NCBI RefSeq assembly: GCF_014633365.1
Contig: NC_068346.1
Span: 11,925,030 to 11,989,029 of the forward strand
DNA from: Diospyros lotus
Lineage: Eukaryota; Streptophyta; Magnoliopsida; Ericales; Ebenaceae
Length of the DNA: 64,000 nucleotides
Reading direction: 5' to 3'
Shown here: positions 49,110 to 61,405 of the stretch, piece after piece
How positions within the stretch are numbered: the stretch's first letter is position 1
Layout: each line of letters starts with the position of its first letter
Notes under the pieces: model-generated
Seen by the model: only the letters and a program-made list of their open reading frames with translations
The model's database searches: none
Told to the model about the DNA's origin: nothing
Position numbers and translations under genes: made by a program

Positions 49110-50899
49110 TGTAACAGCCCGCCTTTTCAGGGCGTCATATTTATACTAGGATTTTTTTTTTCATACATACACAATTCATACTAAAATTCTTAACACATTC
49201 ATATAAGAATAACATTCCCAAAATAGAACTAAAGAACGATAAACTTACTCATAAACGAAAGTGGAATCAAAACCTCATGATCTCACAAATCAATACATAA
49301 ATAGTTTCATACTTAATGTTCATCCAACATATCATTAAAACAAATAGTTAAACCAAATAACAAAATCAACTGACTAACTGGTCCTAGCCCTACCATAGGA
49401 CCCACAACAACTTCTACCATGCTCACGTCTCGATCACTCATTTGTCCTTTCGACCGCTCGTCTCGCCTAGAACTTGGAATATTTCAAGGATAGATGTCCA
49501 ACATTAAAAGATGAATCTTCTAAGAGAAGGTTAAAATAACATGAATGTATAATGCATGAACATGTATAAACAGATATCCTAGTGTAACTTCCCTGGAAAA
49601 TCAGTCCAGCACAGAACCCTAGGCAGTAATCCCGACTTGCACACAAGGCAACAGGATACTCCTATACGTTGTTCTGACAATACACTAGGGGAATTATGGC
49701 TACACTATCAAGGTGACATCCCATCCCATGCATGAGTGCCAATATACCAACAATATCATGTCATGTGAGGAATCACGTCTATCGATGCAACAGTATATGT
49801 ACAAATATGACAAAATGCTCACAAATTACATAATACTTAGCAACCCTCAAGAAATAGCATGCATAATATAGGAAATCTCATCACGTGTAAGCTTTTGGGG
49901 TAAAACCACTCATCTCAAACAAAAACTCAGTATACTTCAAAAAGCGTGCATAGCCTCGATTTTCGTACCAAGCCTAAAAAATAGCACAATCACTCAACCT
50001 CGAGTCTCAAAGCACCCTATCCATCGTATTTATTCAAATAATATCAAAACCTATTTTCCATAATTTCTTCACATTTTTCTTTATTTTCTTCCTATTTTTA
50101 TCTTGAAAAATCCAAAATAAATACCTACTCAAACATTTTTCCAAATATTTTTACACCAAAATTCCTAAAATAATTTTCTCAAAATTCTAATTTTCTTTTT
50201 TCAAAAAATACCTATTGGTCACACGCCCTGTGCGTGAACTAAGAGTGAAAGTTGGCGCGTGTGCTTTGCACGTCAGTCATGTTCTCCGGCTCTGGTATAC
50301 CGGCGATGCTGGATTTTGCTCCTGGTTTGATCTACACCCCTAGTCGATCACAATGGTATGCTTGGATGTTTGAAAGGATGACCGGAAGTACCCCAACTGG
50401 AGGTTTAAAAGCTCGGTCCATGCTCCCGCCTCGTTTTCTAGTGGCCCCTCGAAACCCATTCAATCTTATACAAAAACTCGCTAAAAGCTTCAGAATCACT
50501 CTACCACATTCGAGGAACAAAAGTTCCTTATCCCTAGCCTTCGATTCGACCTCAGATGAGAGCAATTTGAGTTTGAAATTTATGAAAACCCTCTACCCCT
50601 TCGACTTTTATTTATACCTATTTTCGAGCCTCCAAACGTCCATTCATGTTAAATCTTTGGCCTCTATCATCATCATGATCATTTAATGGGCTTACCATAC
50701 CCTGCTCTAGCCTCGATTTGACTCACCAGTCTCTAATTTTTTGGCAACCTCATGGCCAATTTTTGTCAGATCGGCTACCCTCGTGGCCGATTCTAGGCCA
50801 AAGACCGGCCATAATGGCCTAGGCGTAGCCCTGCAGACCCCCTAAACACTCTCATTGAGTCTCCCATGGTCGAACTCGATGATGGGAGAGGTGGCCGGC

Positions 50900-51511
50900 T
50901 ATAATACCCCGAGAGCCCAGAAAGGGGTAGTATATATCGAGGATAAATAAGGAAGGAAACAACACCAGCTGGATACCTTTTAGACTGAATGTAGGCAAAG
51001 AACTTCAGGGTTAAGTGTGCTTGAGCTGGGAAAGCTTAAGGATGGGTGACCCCCTGGGAAGTTCGCGTAAGCCTATTAGGGTAAGTTGTTTCAGTCCTTC
51101 CTGTCACTCGATGCAGGATGTTACAAGTGGTATCAGAGCTGACCCCCGAGCCTCTGAGCGCGGTGGTGGGGAAAACCTCAATAAGGATGTTGAGTCCCTA
51201 AGAGGGGTGCGTGTAGGCACCTTAGGCGAATCCCACATTGGTCATGCAAATGGGGGATATCTGGGACTGGTTGTAAGGTCGCATAACGAGGACATCATGT
51301 GCCCAGAGAGGGGTAGTATATATCGAGGATAGGTAAGAAAGGAAACAACACTAGCTAGATATCTTTTGGGCTGAATGTAGGCAAAGAACTCTAGGGTTAA
51401 GTGTGGTTGAGCTGGGGAAGCTCAAGAATGGGTGACCCCATGGGAAGTTCGCGTAGGCTCATCAGGGTAAGTTGTTCCAGTCTTTTATATCGCTCAATGC
51501 GGGATGTCATC
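50900..51511 (+). mobile_element. Cassandra TRIM copy 1 (older, damaged)
   Basis: The left LTR (50900-51125) starts TATAATACCCCGAGAGCCC, with the canonical TG changed to TA, and ends GGATGTTACA. A tRNA-Met-type PBS TGGTATCAGAGC follows at 51128-51139. The right LTR (about 51301-51511) has lost its PPT and first 15 or so bases and ends GGGATGTCAT instead of GATGTTACA. The two LTRs have many differences, so it is much older than copy 2. Both LTRs contain a 5S rRNA-like segment (50997-51070 and 51382-51453) with GTTAAGTGTG..TTGAGCTGGG and GATGGGTGACCCC. I could not confirm a target duplication. Confidence 0.85.
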
Positions 51512-51852
51512 GACAGCTGGCAGTGTGAACACTGCCAGTCTTTCCAAAATTACATTTTTGTCCCCCTTAACTTTTGAAATTGCATTTCATCATTTTTCAA
51601 TTAGCCCCTAGGCTTTCCAAAAATTCCATTGAGACCCTCAAGTTCTAAACTCTTCATTTAAACCCCCAAAGATTTAGGAATAACAACATTTCGACCTCCC
51701 TGGTCAATTTTAAGAAATTACACTTTGGCCCGAACAAATAATTTGACCGCTAATGTAATACCCCGAGAGCCCAGAGAAGTTAGTATATATCGAGGATAGT
51801 GTAAGAAAGGAAACAACACCAGCTGGATACCTTTTGGGCTGAATGTTGGCAA

Positions 51853-51922
51853 AGAACTCCCAAGTTAAGCGTGCTTAACCTGGGGTAATCCAGGGATGGG
51901 TGACCCCTTGGGAAGTTCGTGT
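51853..51922 (+). promoter_or_regulatory. 5S rRNA-derived Pol III promoter domain in Cassandra left LTR
   Basis: AACTCCCAAGTTAAGCGTGC at 51856-51875 and GGATGGGTGACC at 51894-51905, followed by TTGGGAAGTTCGTG, align closely with the internal control region of plant 5S rRNA (AAGTTAAGCGTGCTT, then GGATGGGTGACC, then CTGGGAAGTC). Known Cassandra elements transcribe this domain with RNA polymerase III; activity here is inferred. Confidence 0.85.
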
Positions 51923-52289
51923 AGGCCCATCAGGATAAGTTGTTCCGGACCTTCCTATCGCTCGAGCGGGATGTTACAAATGGTATCAGAGCCGACCCCC
52001 GAGCCTCTGAGCACGGTGGTAGGGCAAACCTCAGCGAGGAGGCTGAGTCCCGAGGGGGGCGTGAGGCCCCTATGGGGGGTGCATGTAGGCACCTTAGGAG
52101 AATCCCACATCGGCCATGCAAAGGGGGAGAGATCTGGGACCGGTGGTAAGGTCGCATGACGGGGACGTCATGTGCTTAAGGGGGGGAGAATGTAATACCC
52201 CGAGAGCCCAGAGAAGTTAGTATATATCGAGGATAGTGTAAGAAAGGAAACAACACCAGCTGGATACCTTTTGGGCTGAATGTTGGCAA

Positions 52290-52359
52290 AGAACTCCCAA
52301 GTTAAGCGTGCTTAACCTGGGGTAATCCAGGGATGGGTGACCCCTTGGGAAGTTCGTGT
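52290..52359 (+). promoter_or_regulatory. 5S rRNA-derived domain in Cassandra right LTR
   Basis: Same sequence as in the left LTR, placed 437 bp downstream. The A-box-like AAGTTAAGCGTGCTT and C-box-like GGATGGGTGACC are intact. Confidence 0.85.
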
Positions 52360-52769
52360 AGGCCCATCAGGATAAGTTGTTCCGGACCTTCCTATCGCTC
52401 GAGCGGGATGTTACAGCTAACCCTTTTGTTTCATCTTGAAACCTCTTAAGGGTTGTTCCTTATGCAAAATTTGAATCCTTTAAGGGTTTCATTGACTCTT
52501 TGGATGTCCCTTACGTCTATTCAATTTTTCAGCCTGAACCAAAGCTGTATCGAAAACTATCTCGGTTTCAATTTCTTTTAACACCATAAATCCTATCTCG
52601 GAACTCTAGTCAATCCTATGCCTTTATCCTTAGACATCTAAACCCCAGGGCATTCCCTACAGTTGATTCCATCCATTTTTTGGGCTATTTTGATCCCAAT
52701 TTTCATGAATTTTCATATTTCTATCAAAATACCTATTCCCAAAATAATCCTAAATTTTTGGGTATTACA

Positions 52770-53756
52770 CCAATGCTCTCCTTTAGCCTTTAAAAGAAAG
52801 CAACTGACTATATTAAAAACATGAGGTATATCTAATCTTGTGCATACCATAGCATACATCAAACTACCCATGACAAATGCATAAGGAACATTTTGCATAA
52901 CTTTTGTTTCGTTTTTAGTAAATGGACTATGCTTGATACTCAATCTAAAGTGTGTAGCAAGAGGAGTGCTTACCACTTTAGCCTTGTCCATGTTGAACCT
53001 TTGAAACACTTTGTCAATATACTTTTCTTGTGATAATCATAACTTCTTGACTCTTTTATCACATTTGATCTTCATGCTAAGAATCTATATTTGTTCGCCC
53101 CAATTCTTTCATAGAAAAATACTTGCTCAACTCTTGTTTCAACATGTCAATCCCAGCAGCATCTTAGCCAACAATAAGCATGTAGTCAACATAAAGTAAC
53201 AAAATAAAAAGTCCATCATCAGAGAATTTTTAAACAAATACACAATGATCAGAAGTAGTCTTCTTATAGCCATGCTTCCCCATAATAGACTCAAAACATT
53301 TTATACCATTATCTTGGTGCTTATTTCAAGTCGTACAAGTTTTTCTTCAACCTACACACAAAATTCTCTTTTCCTTTTACTCTAAAACCCTCTAATTGCT
53401 CTATGTAAATCTCTTTTTCCAAATCACCATGAAGAAAACCTAAATAGAATATATCTATTTTTCATAACTAAAGACCTTAACAACCAATCTAGTTTTATAT
53501 CATGGGCATGAAGTACAATCATCGTGCTTCAACTTATAAACCAATCGATTCTTCAAAACTCATTCACCCTCTAGCAATTTCACTAACTCAAAAGTGTGGT
53601 CTTCATGTAAAGATCTCATCTCATCTTCCATTCCATCAACCCATCCATTTGTTTTTTCAACTTTCATGGCTTCTTCATTCATAACATTTAGGTTTTCCCT
53701 CATCAGTCAAGAGCACATACTCATGAGGAGCATACCTTATGGAAGACTATCGAATT
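52770..53756 (-). pseudogene. Copia reverse transcriptase fragment
   Basis: Minus-strand order: DGMEDEMRSLHEDHTFELV and LVYKLKHD (RT start), GFLHGDLEKEIYIEQLEGF, KENFVCRLKKNLYDLK (catalytic palm), a degraded region where the YVDD active site should be, MDKAKVVSTPLATHFRLS, MQNVPYAFVMGSLMYAM and CTRLDIPHVFNIVS. The order is that of Ty1/copia RT leading into RNase H. Stops and frameshifts interrupt it. It is bounded left by LTR B4 and right by LTR C2. RT would copy element RNA into DNA; this copy is dead. Confidence 0.9.
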
Positions 53757-56237
53757 TGTTAGGTTTGTGTAATCAATGGAACCACACACCTAAGAGGGGG
53801 GTGAATTGGGTGCTAATAATTTTTTAAAAAAAATATGGCGATATTCTAAAATAGGTAACAAAACAGTGAAATATAAGCAAATGAATCAATTAAAGTATCT
53901 TAGAGACACAAGAGATTTTAGAGTGATTCGGCTAAATCCAACCTATTCCATTACTCTAACTTCCCACTAGAAAGTTCAAAATCCACTATATCCAACTACT
54001 TAACCAAGTAGGCCTTCTAACAAAACAATTAGGAATTACAACCTCATAGTTATACACAAGTAGGCCATTTAGTACAACCACTAGGAAATATAATACAAAA
54101 GAAATGATCTGAGAGATGAATCTCTTAGTTATAATATCTCTCAAATAAATACACACAAAGGCTAAACAAGATTTTACAAATGATATATATAGTCTTTTTG
54201 AGAGAAAAATGAAAGCATAAGCACTAATGAGGAGTATGAATATAATTGTGAGCTCTTATCATTTCATTTTCATTCATTAGCCTTCCTAGTTCATCATTGG
54301 GCTAGTATTTATAGGATTTTCTCGAGCAATGAAGAAACTAGCCGTTATAATAGTCGTTAGAGATTTTTAGAGGTTGCAAAAACTAACGAATGTCATAGAA
54401 GAAACGATTGATAGTTTTACAAAATCGATTGACAGTTTTCTTTAGGAAAACTAAAGCACACTATGACTTTGGGCAAACGGTCGACTTTTTTATACAAACT
54501 GTTAAGATCAAGGGTAAATAAATATGATTTTGATGATAACAAAAATGGGGAGATTGTTAAGGTCAAGGGTAAGTAAATATGATGATAACAAAAATATTTT
54601 TATAATATAAATGTATTTTTATTAATGCAAAATGTAAATTTATTTTGAATTAAAAGTGAATTGTCTTTAGACATGTTTCCTTGTTTTGATCATTTATGTC
54701 TCAAAAATTTATATTTAAATTTTCATATCTTGATAAATGCATTTTTTACTCATGCATAAAGTAAATTTATTTTGAATTAAAAGAGAATTATTTTGAGATA
54801 TGTTTTCTCTTACTCATGCAAAAAATAAATTTATTTTGAATTAAAGGAGAATTGTTTTTAGACGTGTTTTCTTATTTTAATCATTTATGTTTCAAAAGCT
54901 TATATTTAAATTTTCAAATCTTGATTAAAGGAGAATTGTTTTTAGACATGTTTTCTCTTAGTCATGCAAAAAGTAAATTTATTTTGAATTAAAGGAGATT
55001 ACTTTTAGACATGTTTTTTTATTTTAATCATTTATATCTCAAAAGCTTATATTTAAATTTTCAAATCTTGATTTCTCATGCAAAAAGTAAATTTATTTTG
55101 AATTAAAGATTAAACATGTTTTCTTATTGTTTGAGAAAGTCTAAACATTTTTTGAATTTCAAATTTCATATTAACCCTTTCCTTAATAACTAGTGTGTTT
55201 GGAAGATGTATATATATAGGGTAAGTATGGAGGCTTAAAGGAGAACAAACTTGATAGAGCATTCAAACAAGAGTGAGAAGGTTCGAAGTGCTGGAAGTGT
55301 GCTGACTTGTGGAATTTCCAACCGTTGGTGACTTGTTTATAATTTTCTCTTGTTGTAAATTTGTTGTTTTTACTCACTTGTTGTGTGAGGGGATTATTTT
55401 ACTCACTTGTTGTATGAGGGGATTATATTTGCTAGTAGTATGCTAGTAATTCTTGCTTAGGCAAGGGATTGTAGGTTAGTTCTAGCTCCAATTAAAAGCT
55501 AGTATTGATTCTCTCTAGTGGAACTTCAAGCTAAGTCTTGAGAGAGAGGATTAGGCTTTTTAGAGTCGAGCCTCAATAAATTTCTATTGTTCCTTGTAGT
55601 TATGTGATTTTATTATTATTAATTCTACTGCAATCACCACATATTAAAATTACAAATTTAAGAGTTTTTAAAAAAGTTAAAAATTATTAATTAATTTTTA
55701 AAAAATCCAATTCACCCCCTTCTTGGGTATTTTTCTGGGCAACACAAACAATCGACTATTTTGATAACAAGTGAACATTATATAGTGATGGTCGATAGTT
55801 TTTGAACTTATATGAAAAGAAGATAGACTTGAAATTTGTTTTGTTAATAGTTCAAGAGAAAGGTCTACTCTTTCTACTGAAAGGCCTAAAATAGTCTATG
55901 GTTGTAACAAACTGGTCGACAGTTTTTCTTTACTTTGATAGCCCAAAACTCAAAGGCATAAAACGGTCAATAGTTTCACTAACATGGTCAACAATTTTGT
56001 CTTCCAATAAAGTGATTATGATATAAAAAATATTTTGACACTAACATTTAATTTCGAAACAACTACATAAATTTTGATTTTAATATAAAAGATTTTGTAA
56101 ACATTGAAAGCATATAAATCTTTTGGTATTGATTAAATTAATCATATTCAATTTCCAAAGATAAAATATAATTCATTTTCAAATGCCAAATATATAAAGT
56201 TTTTCAGCATCAAAATCTCATCAAAGGAAAAATAACA
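53757..56237 (-). mobile_element. Solo LTR C2 (about 1.23 kb of own sequence), interrupted by element D
   Basis: The plus strand begins TGTTAGGTTTGTGTAATC (53757) and ends GGAAAAATAACA (56237), with flanks GAATT (53752-53756) and AAATT (56238-56242), a duplication with one change. GAGGGGGGTGAATTGGGT at 53797-53814 is the inverse of the 3' region of LTR C1, so this is a family-C LTR in minus orientation. It contains GTCGAC-like words (GGTCGAC, ATCGATTGAC). It separates the RT and integrase parts of the copia polyprotein. Confidence 0.78.
54500..55744 (+). mobile_element. Element D: copia-type LTR remnant with PPT, inside LTR C2
   Basis: Bounded by TGTTAAGATCAAGGG and TTTTCTGGGCAACA, with the perfect duplication CAAAC (54495-54499, 55745-55749). 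The first 55 bp are the start of an LTR followed directly by a PPT (AATGGGGAGAT), then a second LTR start at 54555 (TGTTAAGGTCAAGGG). Units with AAGTAAATTTATTTTGAATT and TTTAGACATGTTTTCTTA recur about five times at 54625-55130. A TATA-like TATATATATAGGG lies near 55208. It is an almost complete internal deletion of a copia element rather than a plain solo LTR. Confidence 0.85.
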
Positions 56238-56953
56238 AAATTCTGGTGGACCTCATTAGTGGAACTTCTGGTGGTGGAATAGTAGGAACACGCTGCTAAT
56301 CAAAAAACATCATTTGTAAGAGCTCCACATCACCTACATTCTGCTCATTACTATTAACATGTTAACCACCCTAAACTTCAATCTAAGTATCATTCACAAC
56401 TGGATTTGACAACCTTGCCATGGGATTAGACTTAAATCAATAAGCTATTAGTAGACATTGTCTTCTTAGTCTTCTCAATATCGTTAATTGTTTAAACCAC
56501 GTGGAACACCACATCATGGCTTTTAACAAGTTTCTTCTTAATTGAATCAGACAACTTGTAACCTAAGTCATCTAAACTATAGCCAAGAAAGATACACTAT
56601 TATGTCTTTACATCTAGCTTCGACCTTTCATCTTTAGGGACATGTACAAATTCCTTACAACCAAATACTCACAAATAATCATATAAAATATCTTTGCCAA
56701 ATCAAAGTTAATCAAGAATGTCACCATTAAAAATAACAACAAAAGACAAATTTATAACATGTGAAATAGTCAACAAAACCTCACCCTAAAAGGATACATG
56801 TAATCATGCATCTGAAAGGAACCACATGATCCTCTCAATCAAAATCTTGTTCATCCTCTCAACCAAACCATTCACCTGGGTGTCTTTGAAGAAGTTGTTT
56901 GATGTTTAATACGCTACTGTTTATAGTACTCATCAAATGATTATTAATATTCA
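56238..56953 (-). pseudogene. Copia integrase C-terminal part and IN-RT linker
   Basis: Minus-strand reading includes NGLVERMNKILIERI (integrase core end), GEVLLTISHVINLS, then VFGCKEFVHVPKDERSKLDV, QCIFLGYSLDDLGYKL and KKKLVKSHDVVF, followed by a diverged acidic/proline linker up to LTR C2. This order is conserved in Ty1/copia polyproteins. Multiple stops are present. It continues at 59495 beyond LTR A4. Confidence 0.88.
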
Positions 56954-59494
56954 TGTAACACCCCTCCCTCAGGCATCCTCAACACCTAGAAATCCCCAGG
57001 AAGGGAGTGTCACACGGGAGAGTAGAAACTTAAATATTCACATCATAATGTGCATAAGAGAAACCAAAACAAACATTAGGCTTTATATAGCATTCATCAT
57101 TACACAACCCAAAACATGCATGGAGACTTTCATCACTTTAAAAATATACATTCGCAAAAATATTACATTTACTTCAAGAGGAAAATCCTAAGACACTAGT
57201 CTCCCAAAACACTCCCAAGACCCTTGTTGAGGGCGCCCCGGCACACATGGTACTACCCAACCACTTTACTTGGACCAGCATTTGCTACATCCTTGCCATT
57301 ACCTGGAATAGTGAGGAATACAAGAGTGAGCCACAAGGCTTAGCAAGTAATAAGCATAAAAGAATGATAAAGTTGAAAATAGGACATAGGTTTCAAAATA
57401 TACAATGTTGTTTTGCTATGTTCCAGAATTTAAGATATGAAGGTTTTGACTCATTTTGAAACCAAATGGAAACCATATAATTCTTGTTCAAATGATTTGA
57501 ATCTTATACCCATTTGAAGCCTATAGATTCTAGTTTACAACGCTTCAAACAGTTCATCAATCGGATATCTACATAAAAAGTTATGGCTAAAACCATACAA
57601 GGTGCACAGTCTGGCAAACATACATGTTTCGAAACCTACATGACATGTTTCGAAACTTGGTAAATAGAATCTTATATTTCGAAACTTGCATGACATGTTT
57701 CGAAATATATGACTCTGTTTTAGCTATTTCAAAACATTCTGCTTAGGTTTTGAAATGCTAAGCCAATACACTATCACACACACACCCAATGCAAGTTATG
57801 CCATGCAACATGCACATTAAAGCCTGTAACACATACATGGCCTCCCAGCCCACATAATAATCATAATACATACCGGGCCCGTGACTGAAACCTGCATCCA
57901 CAGAAACTATATTAACTCTAGGGACCATTGGTCCTTGGCTATAGTCGAATACTTATACATACATAAACCTTCGCCCATGGTCATCACCAATGGACGCAAT
58001 CCTCAATCGTCACCGAATGAGTGTAAACCCCAATCCGGCTAATGCCCACTGGTTTTGGGGGATATCCCGGCGGAGTTTCTCCGCACCACGTGCTATAATG
58101 CTCATGCAATGTAACAATTTTAGTGGCTACATTCAAATGCTCGTGCAATAGATAAAGTATATGCTCCATGCTCACTCATGTATGAAATGTGGTAAGCTCA
58201 TACAAATCATGTCCATGATGCACAATTACCACTCTTTCCAAGTCATGTCATGCCAAAGCTTAGCATTTATAAAATTAAAGACATCTACATACCATCATCA
58301 TTGCCATGCTTTCTTTAAAACTTAATTAGAACTTTGGACATTTAGAATTATAAAGATATGCACTCTAGCATTGATTCAACACATTTTTTATCATTTGGGA
58401 CCAACCATGACAAGAATACACAAACACAAGGCATGGGAGAAGACCAATTCTCTACCATGCTTAATTTCAAGAACACACCATTCCTTAGGAATTGTGGGAG
58501 AATACAAACCCCACTTAAGCTCATAACAACATGCACAAAACTTAGAAGCCCTCAAATTCAAGAATTTACCCCAATATAAAACCAAAACCCTACTTCACCC
58601 AAAACTTGATTTCTCTTCCCCAAAACCACTACCAACACAAAAACACCATACTTTACAACCTTTACACACTTTCGATCTCTTACTTCAAGGCTTCAAATTA
58701 GGGAATTTAACCATAACTTAAAAACCCCAAAATCTAACCCCAAGAGAGAATTTAAAGAAGATATGGGAAGAGGAACTTGCCTTTACTAGCTTCCTTAGTT
58801 GATGATTGGATGACTTGAAACCTTTGGAAGATGAGATTTGGCTTGAAAATTAAAGAGGGAATTTTGAAGATGGAGAAGGGAAAGACCCACAAGAAGGCTT
58901 CACATTTTGCTTCCCTTTTTTCCTCTTCAATTTTCAGATTTATGTGCTTATATACTTCCCCCAATTTCCTTTTAATTCCCACCACATAAATTCCTTTAAC
59001 TTTATTTATTTAAGTTCCAACTTAAATCTCCAACCTAGCCTTTAAGTCTTGGACTTTTCTCTTCCCAAGTCCATGCTTCTAGAAGCCAACTTCAATTGCC
59101 TTTTTGTCTTCCGAGAACACCACTTCCTCTATCCCAATTTTGGCCACTTTTTTTGACTTTTCAACTCTCCTCATACTTGACTTTTCCACTTCCCTCATTC
59201 CTATACTAGACTTAGACTTTTTCTCCAAGCCCACCATTTACTTTGCTTTGAATTTTCAACCATAATTAGACTAACTCCCAATTTTCTATCCCCACATTAT
59301 ACCCACATAATTTACATAATTTATTAAAAATGCATTAAACAAGAAATTTACCTACCGGGCTCTTCGGATAAAAATCACCAGTTTTTCCTCGGGCAACCCG
59401 TCGCTAACTCTCAATACCTGACAATGATTAAATTAGGATTATTAACCTAAATATTCTAATAATTAAATTACCAAAGGAAAATCGAGACGTTACA
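56954..59494 (-). mobile_element. Solo LTR A4 (2541 bp) in the copia integrase
   Basis: The plus strand reads TGTAACACCCCTCCCTCAG at the start and AAATCGAGACGTTACA at the end, flanked by the perfect duplication ATTCA (56949-56953, 59495-59499). GAGTGAGCCACAAGGCTTAG near 57330 is the inverse of the GAGCCTTGTGGCTCAC word near the 3' end of A1 and A2, so orientation is minus. A minus-strand TATA-like word (AGTATATAAGC) is near 58945-58958. TTTCGAAA palindromes cluster at 57625-57765. Confidence 0.93.
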
Positions 59495-59665
59495 ATTCAC
59501 CACCAATGTTAGTACGAATACACTTCAACCTTTTCCCATATTATCTTTCAACCAAAGCATGAAACTCCTTAAACACACCAAGTACTTGATCCTTAGTATT
59601 CAAAACATAAATCCAAAATTTATTTGAATGATTATCAATAAAGGTCACAAAATAAAGAGCACTAC
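59495..59665 (-). pseudogene. Copia integrase core fragment
   Basis: The minus strand reads LYFVTFIDNHSNKFWIYVL, TKDQVLGVFKEFHALVE and GKRLKCIRTNIGGE, matching the copia integrase core (FVTFIDDHSRK, then KCIRTDNGGE). The first and second catalytic Asp positions are approached by FID and RTN, so the second is changed to Asn. It lies between LTRs A4 and E. Confidence 0.88.
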
Positions 59666-61405
59666 TGTGACGCCCCGGGCCCCACTACCGGGTGCCACCA
59701 TAACTCACAATACAATCTTGGCCTACTCCGAATGATGGTTATGCCCCTACCAATATAAAGTATTAAAATAATATGGGCGCCCTGGATGGGTTCTAGGCTT
59801 TGCCACCTTCGAACGGTCGAGAACTCAGGAGTAAAATACGTAGGCAACCAAAACTCACCCGAGTCCCATACCTGATTAGCCCCTTGGAGTATTAATTCAA
59901 TTTCAAATAAACAAATACCAACATACACAAATAAATATCCCACAATCAGACATATTAAAACATATCTCAGATTCCAGTCGTAGTTGACCTGTACAAGTTC
60001 CCTACACCTACTGGATTTACTCATAATGGGAACCTTAACTTGATCTCAGCTAAATTTCATTCAAATCGAAGCCATCACCCGTAGTTAAACACAAATCATT
60101 TATTTATTACATAAGTGACACAGGAATTCAACCCACGTCCTCACCGTTTGCAATCACGATTAACCGATGTCTCTTCCACCAACACCGCCTTCCTTTCTTG
60201 GACCCTGAGCCATTTGTTGGGTTAATGAGGGTAAAGGGGTGAGTCCAGGGACTCAATAAGGGTAATATGAGATGCAGTAAATTAAAATGCATGTCAATTA
60301 TAAAATGATGTGAAGTGTATCATGCATGTAGGCCTGTCCACCGCACCTTGGTTTGGATTTTGGTGGCCCCACCAATTTCATTTAGGACCCCATCTCGAGA
60401 CTCACACGGCCCAAATCTATAGCCACATGCCTAGCCACTTCTCCCATCGTCTAATACAAGCCATGCCAAAATAAATTTACATGCAAATCATATTAAACCT
60501 TACCTCAAAGTAAGTGTCGCCTGATGATTCGCTAGACGTACTGACGATGTCCTCGAAATTCCCTTATATAAAATCACATATAACATAAATTAATTAAATA
60601 CATCTCTGGGCAACCATTCTACCGAAATCTTCTAAGTTAATTTAACTAATGCAATTCCCAACCTCATTTTACCAAATTAATTTACTAATTAAATTATTTA
60701 AATTTAAAATTAATTATACCTTAATGCCAAAAATACCTTCTCAGGCTCACAGCACCCCTACTGTTCTTGATTTCAAGCCTCCAATTTCACCCCAACTTCA
60801 GTATTTATAGGCGTGGCCACGACTGGGTGAATTGTTGGAGGCCAAGGATGCTTCAGAGGCTGCCATGTGGCAGGAAAAAGAATGAGGCAAGTGACTAGTG
60901 CAATAAGAGCCACGCGGGCCAGCGTGGAGCGGCCAAGTTGCGTGAATGGTGCATGTGTGTCCGCCTTGAAACGGCAATGTTTGGCGCCTGGGCCTACTGG
61001 AAAAATTCCAGCGCATTTTCCTTGCGCCTGCCGAGTTCCAATCCCGCACTCCCCATCTGCACACGGGCACGCATGACCATCCGCGCTAGCTGCTCCCTCA
61101 TTCATTTAACGCCTCCCATTAAATTTAAACCAATTCTCATCCCATTTTCGGAATTTCTACCTTAACCCCATACTTTCAAAAATTAACGCATACAAACACC
61201 CATTTCTCCTTATTTCACTTATGCCCCAAACATTTCCAAAAATTCACCAAATCAATTCATTTTATTCTTTCATTATTTTCATAAATATTCTCATATAAAA
61301 TAATTAATTATCCTAATTGCCCTATTTTCTCAAAACCACACACATAACTTAATAAATCTCCTTAAAACCCATAAATTAATTATTTCCAAGATCAGGAATG
61401 TTACA
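59666..61405 (-). mobile_element. Solo LTR E (1740 bp) in the copia integrase
   Basis: The plus strand starts TGTGACGCCCCGGGCCCC and ends ATCAGGAATGTTACA, with the perfect duplication ACTAC (59661-59665, 61406-61410). A TATA box reads CTATAAATAC on the minus strand (60801-60810), so orientation is minus. It is GC-richer at 60820-61090, giving overlapping chance frames. Its family cannot be assigned from sequence alone. Confidence 0.93.

Larger units (their letters stand above)
51754..52415 (+). mobile_element. Cassandra TRIM retrotransposon, copy 2, intact
   Basis: This 662-bp element has two 225-bp LTRs (51754-51978, 52191-52415) that look identical by eye, with duplication GCTAA (51749-51753, 52416-52420). 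The PBS TGGTATCAGAGC (51981-51992) matches initiator tRNA-Met and the PPT AAGGGGGGGAGAA (52178-52190) abuts the right LTR. It has no coding capacity, so reverse transcription and integration must be supplied by another element. The LTR embeds a 5S rRNA-like domain, the hallmark of Cassandra elements described from many plants. Identical LTRs imply recent insertion. Frames over it are artefacts. Confidence 0.95.
49110..52769 (-). mobile_element. Solo LTR B4 (about 2.4 kb of own sequence) with two Cassandra insertions
   Basis: The plus strand starts TGTAACAGCCCGCCTTTTC and ends TTTTTGGGTATTACA, with the perfect duplication CCAAT (49105-49109, 52770-52774). The start matches B1. A minus-strand TATA-like word (GGTATAAATAAAAG) lies near 50605-50620. 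Subtracting the two Cassandra elements leaves about 2.38 kb, close to B3 (2403 bp). The frame at 50252-50686 has no recognisable motif and lies within the LTR. Insertion is in the copia RT/RNase H region. Confidence 0.92.

Noticed and set aside
50252..50686. 144-codon frame that could be a gene
   Set aside because: It lies wholly inside solo LTR B4, in the GC-richer part, with no recognisable motif and LTR boundaries fixed by the CCAAT duplication.
51853..52359. Functional 5S rRNA genes
   Set aside because: Only the central and 3' parts resemble 5S rRNA, and they are embedded in TRIM LTRs with PBS, PPT and TSD; they are Cassandra domains, not rRNA genes.
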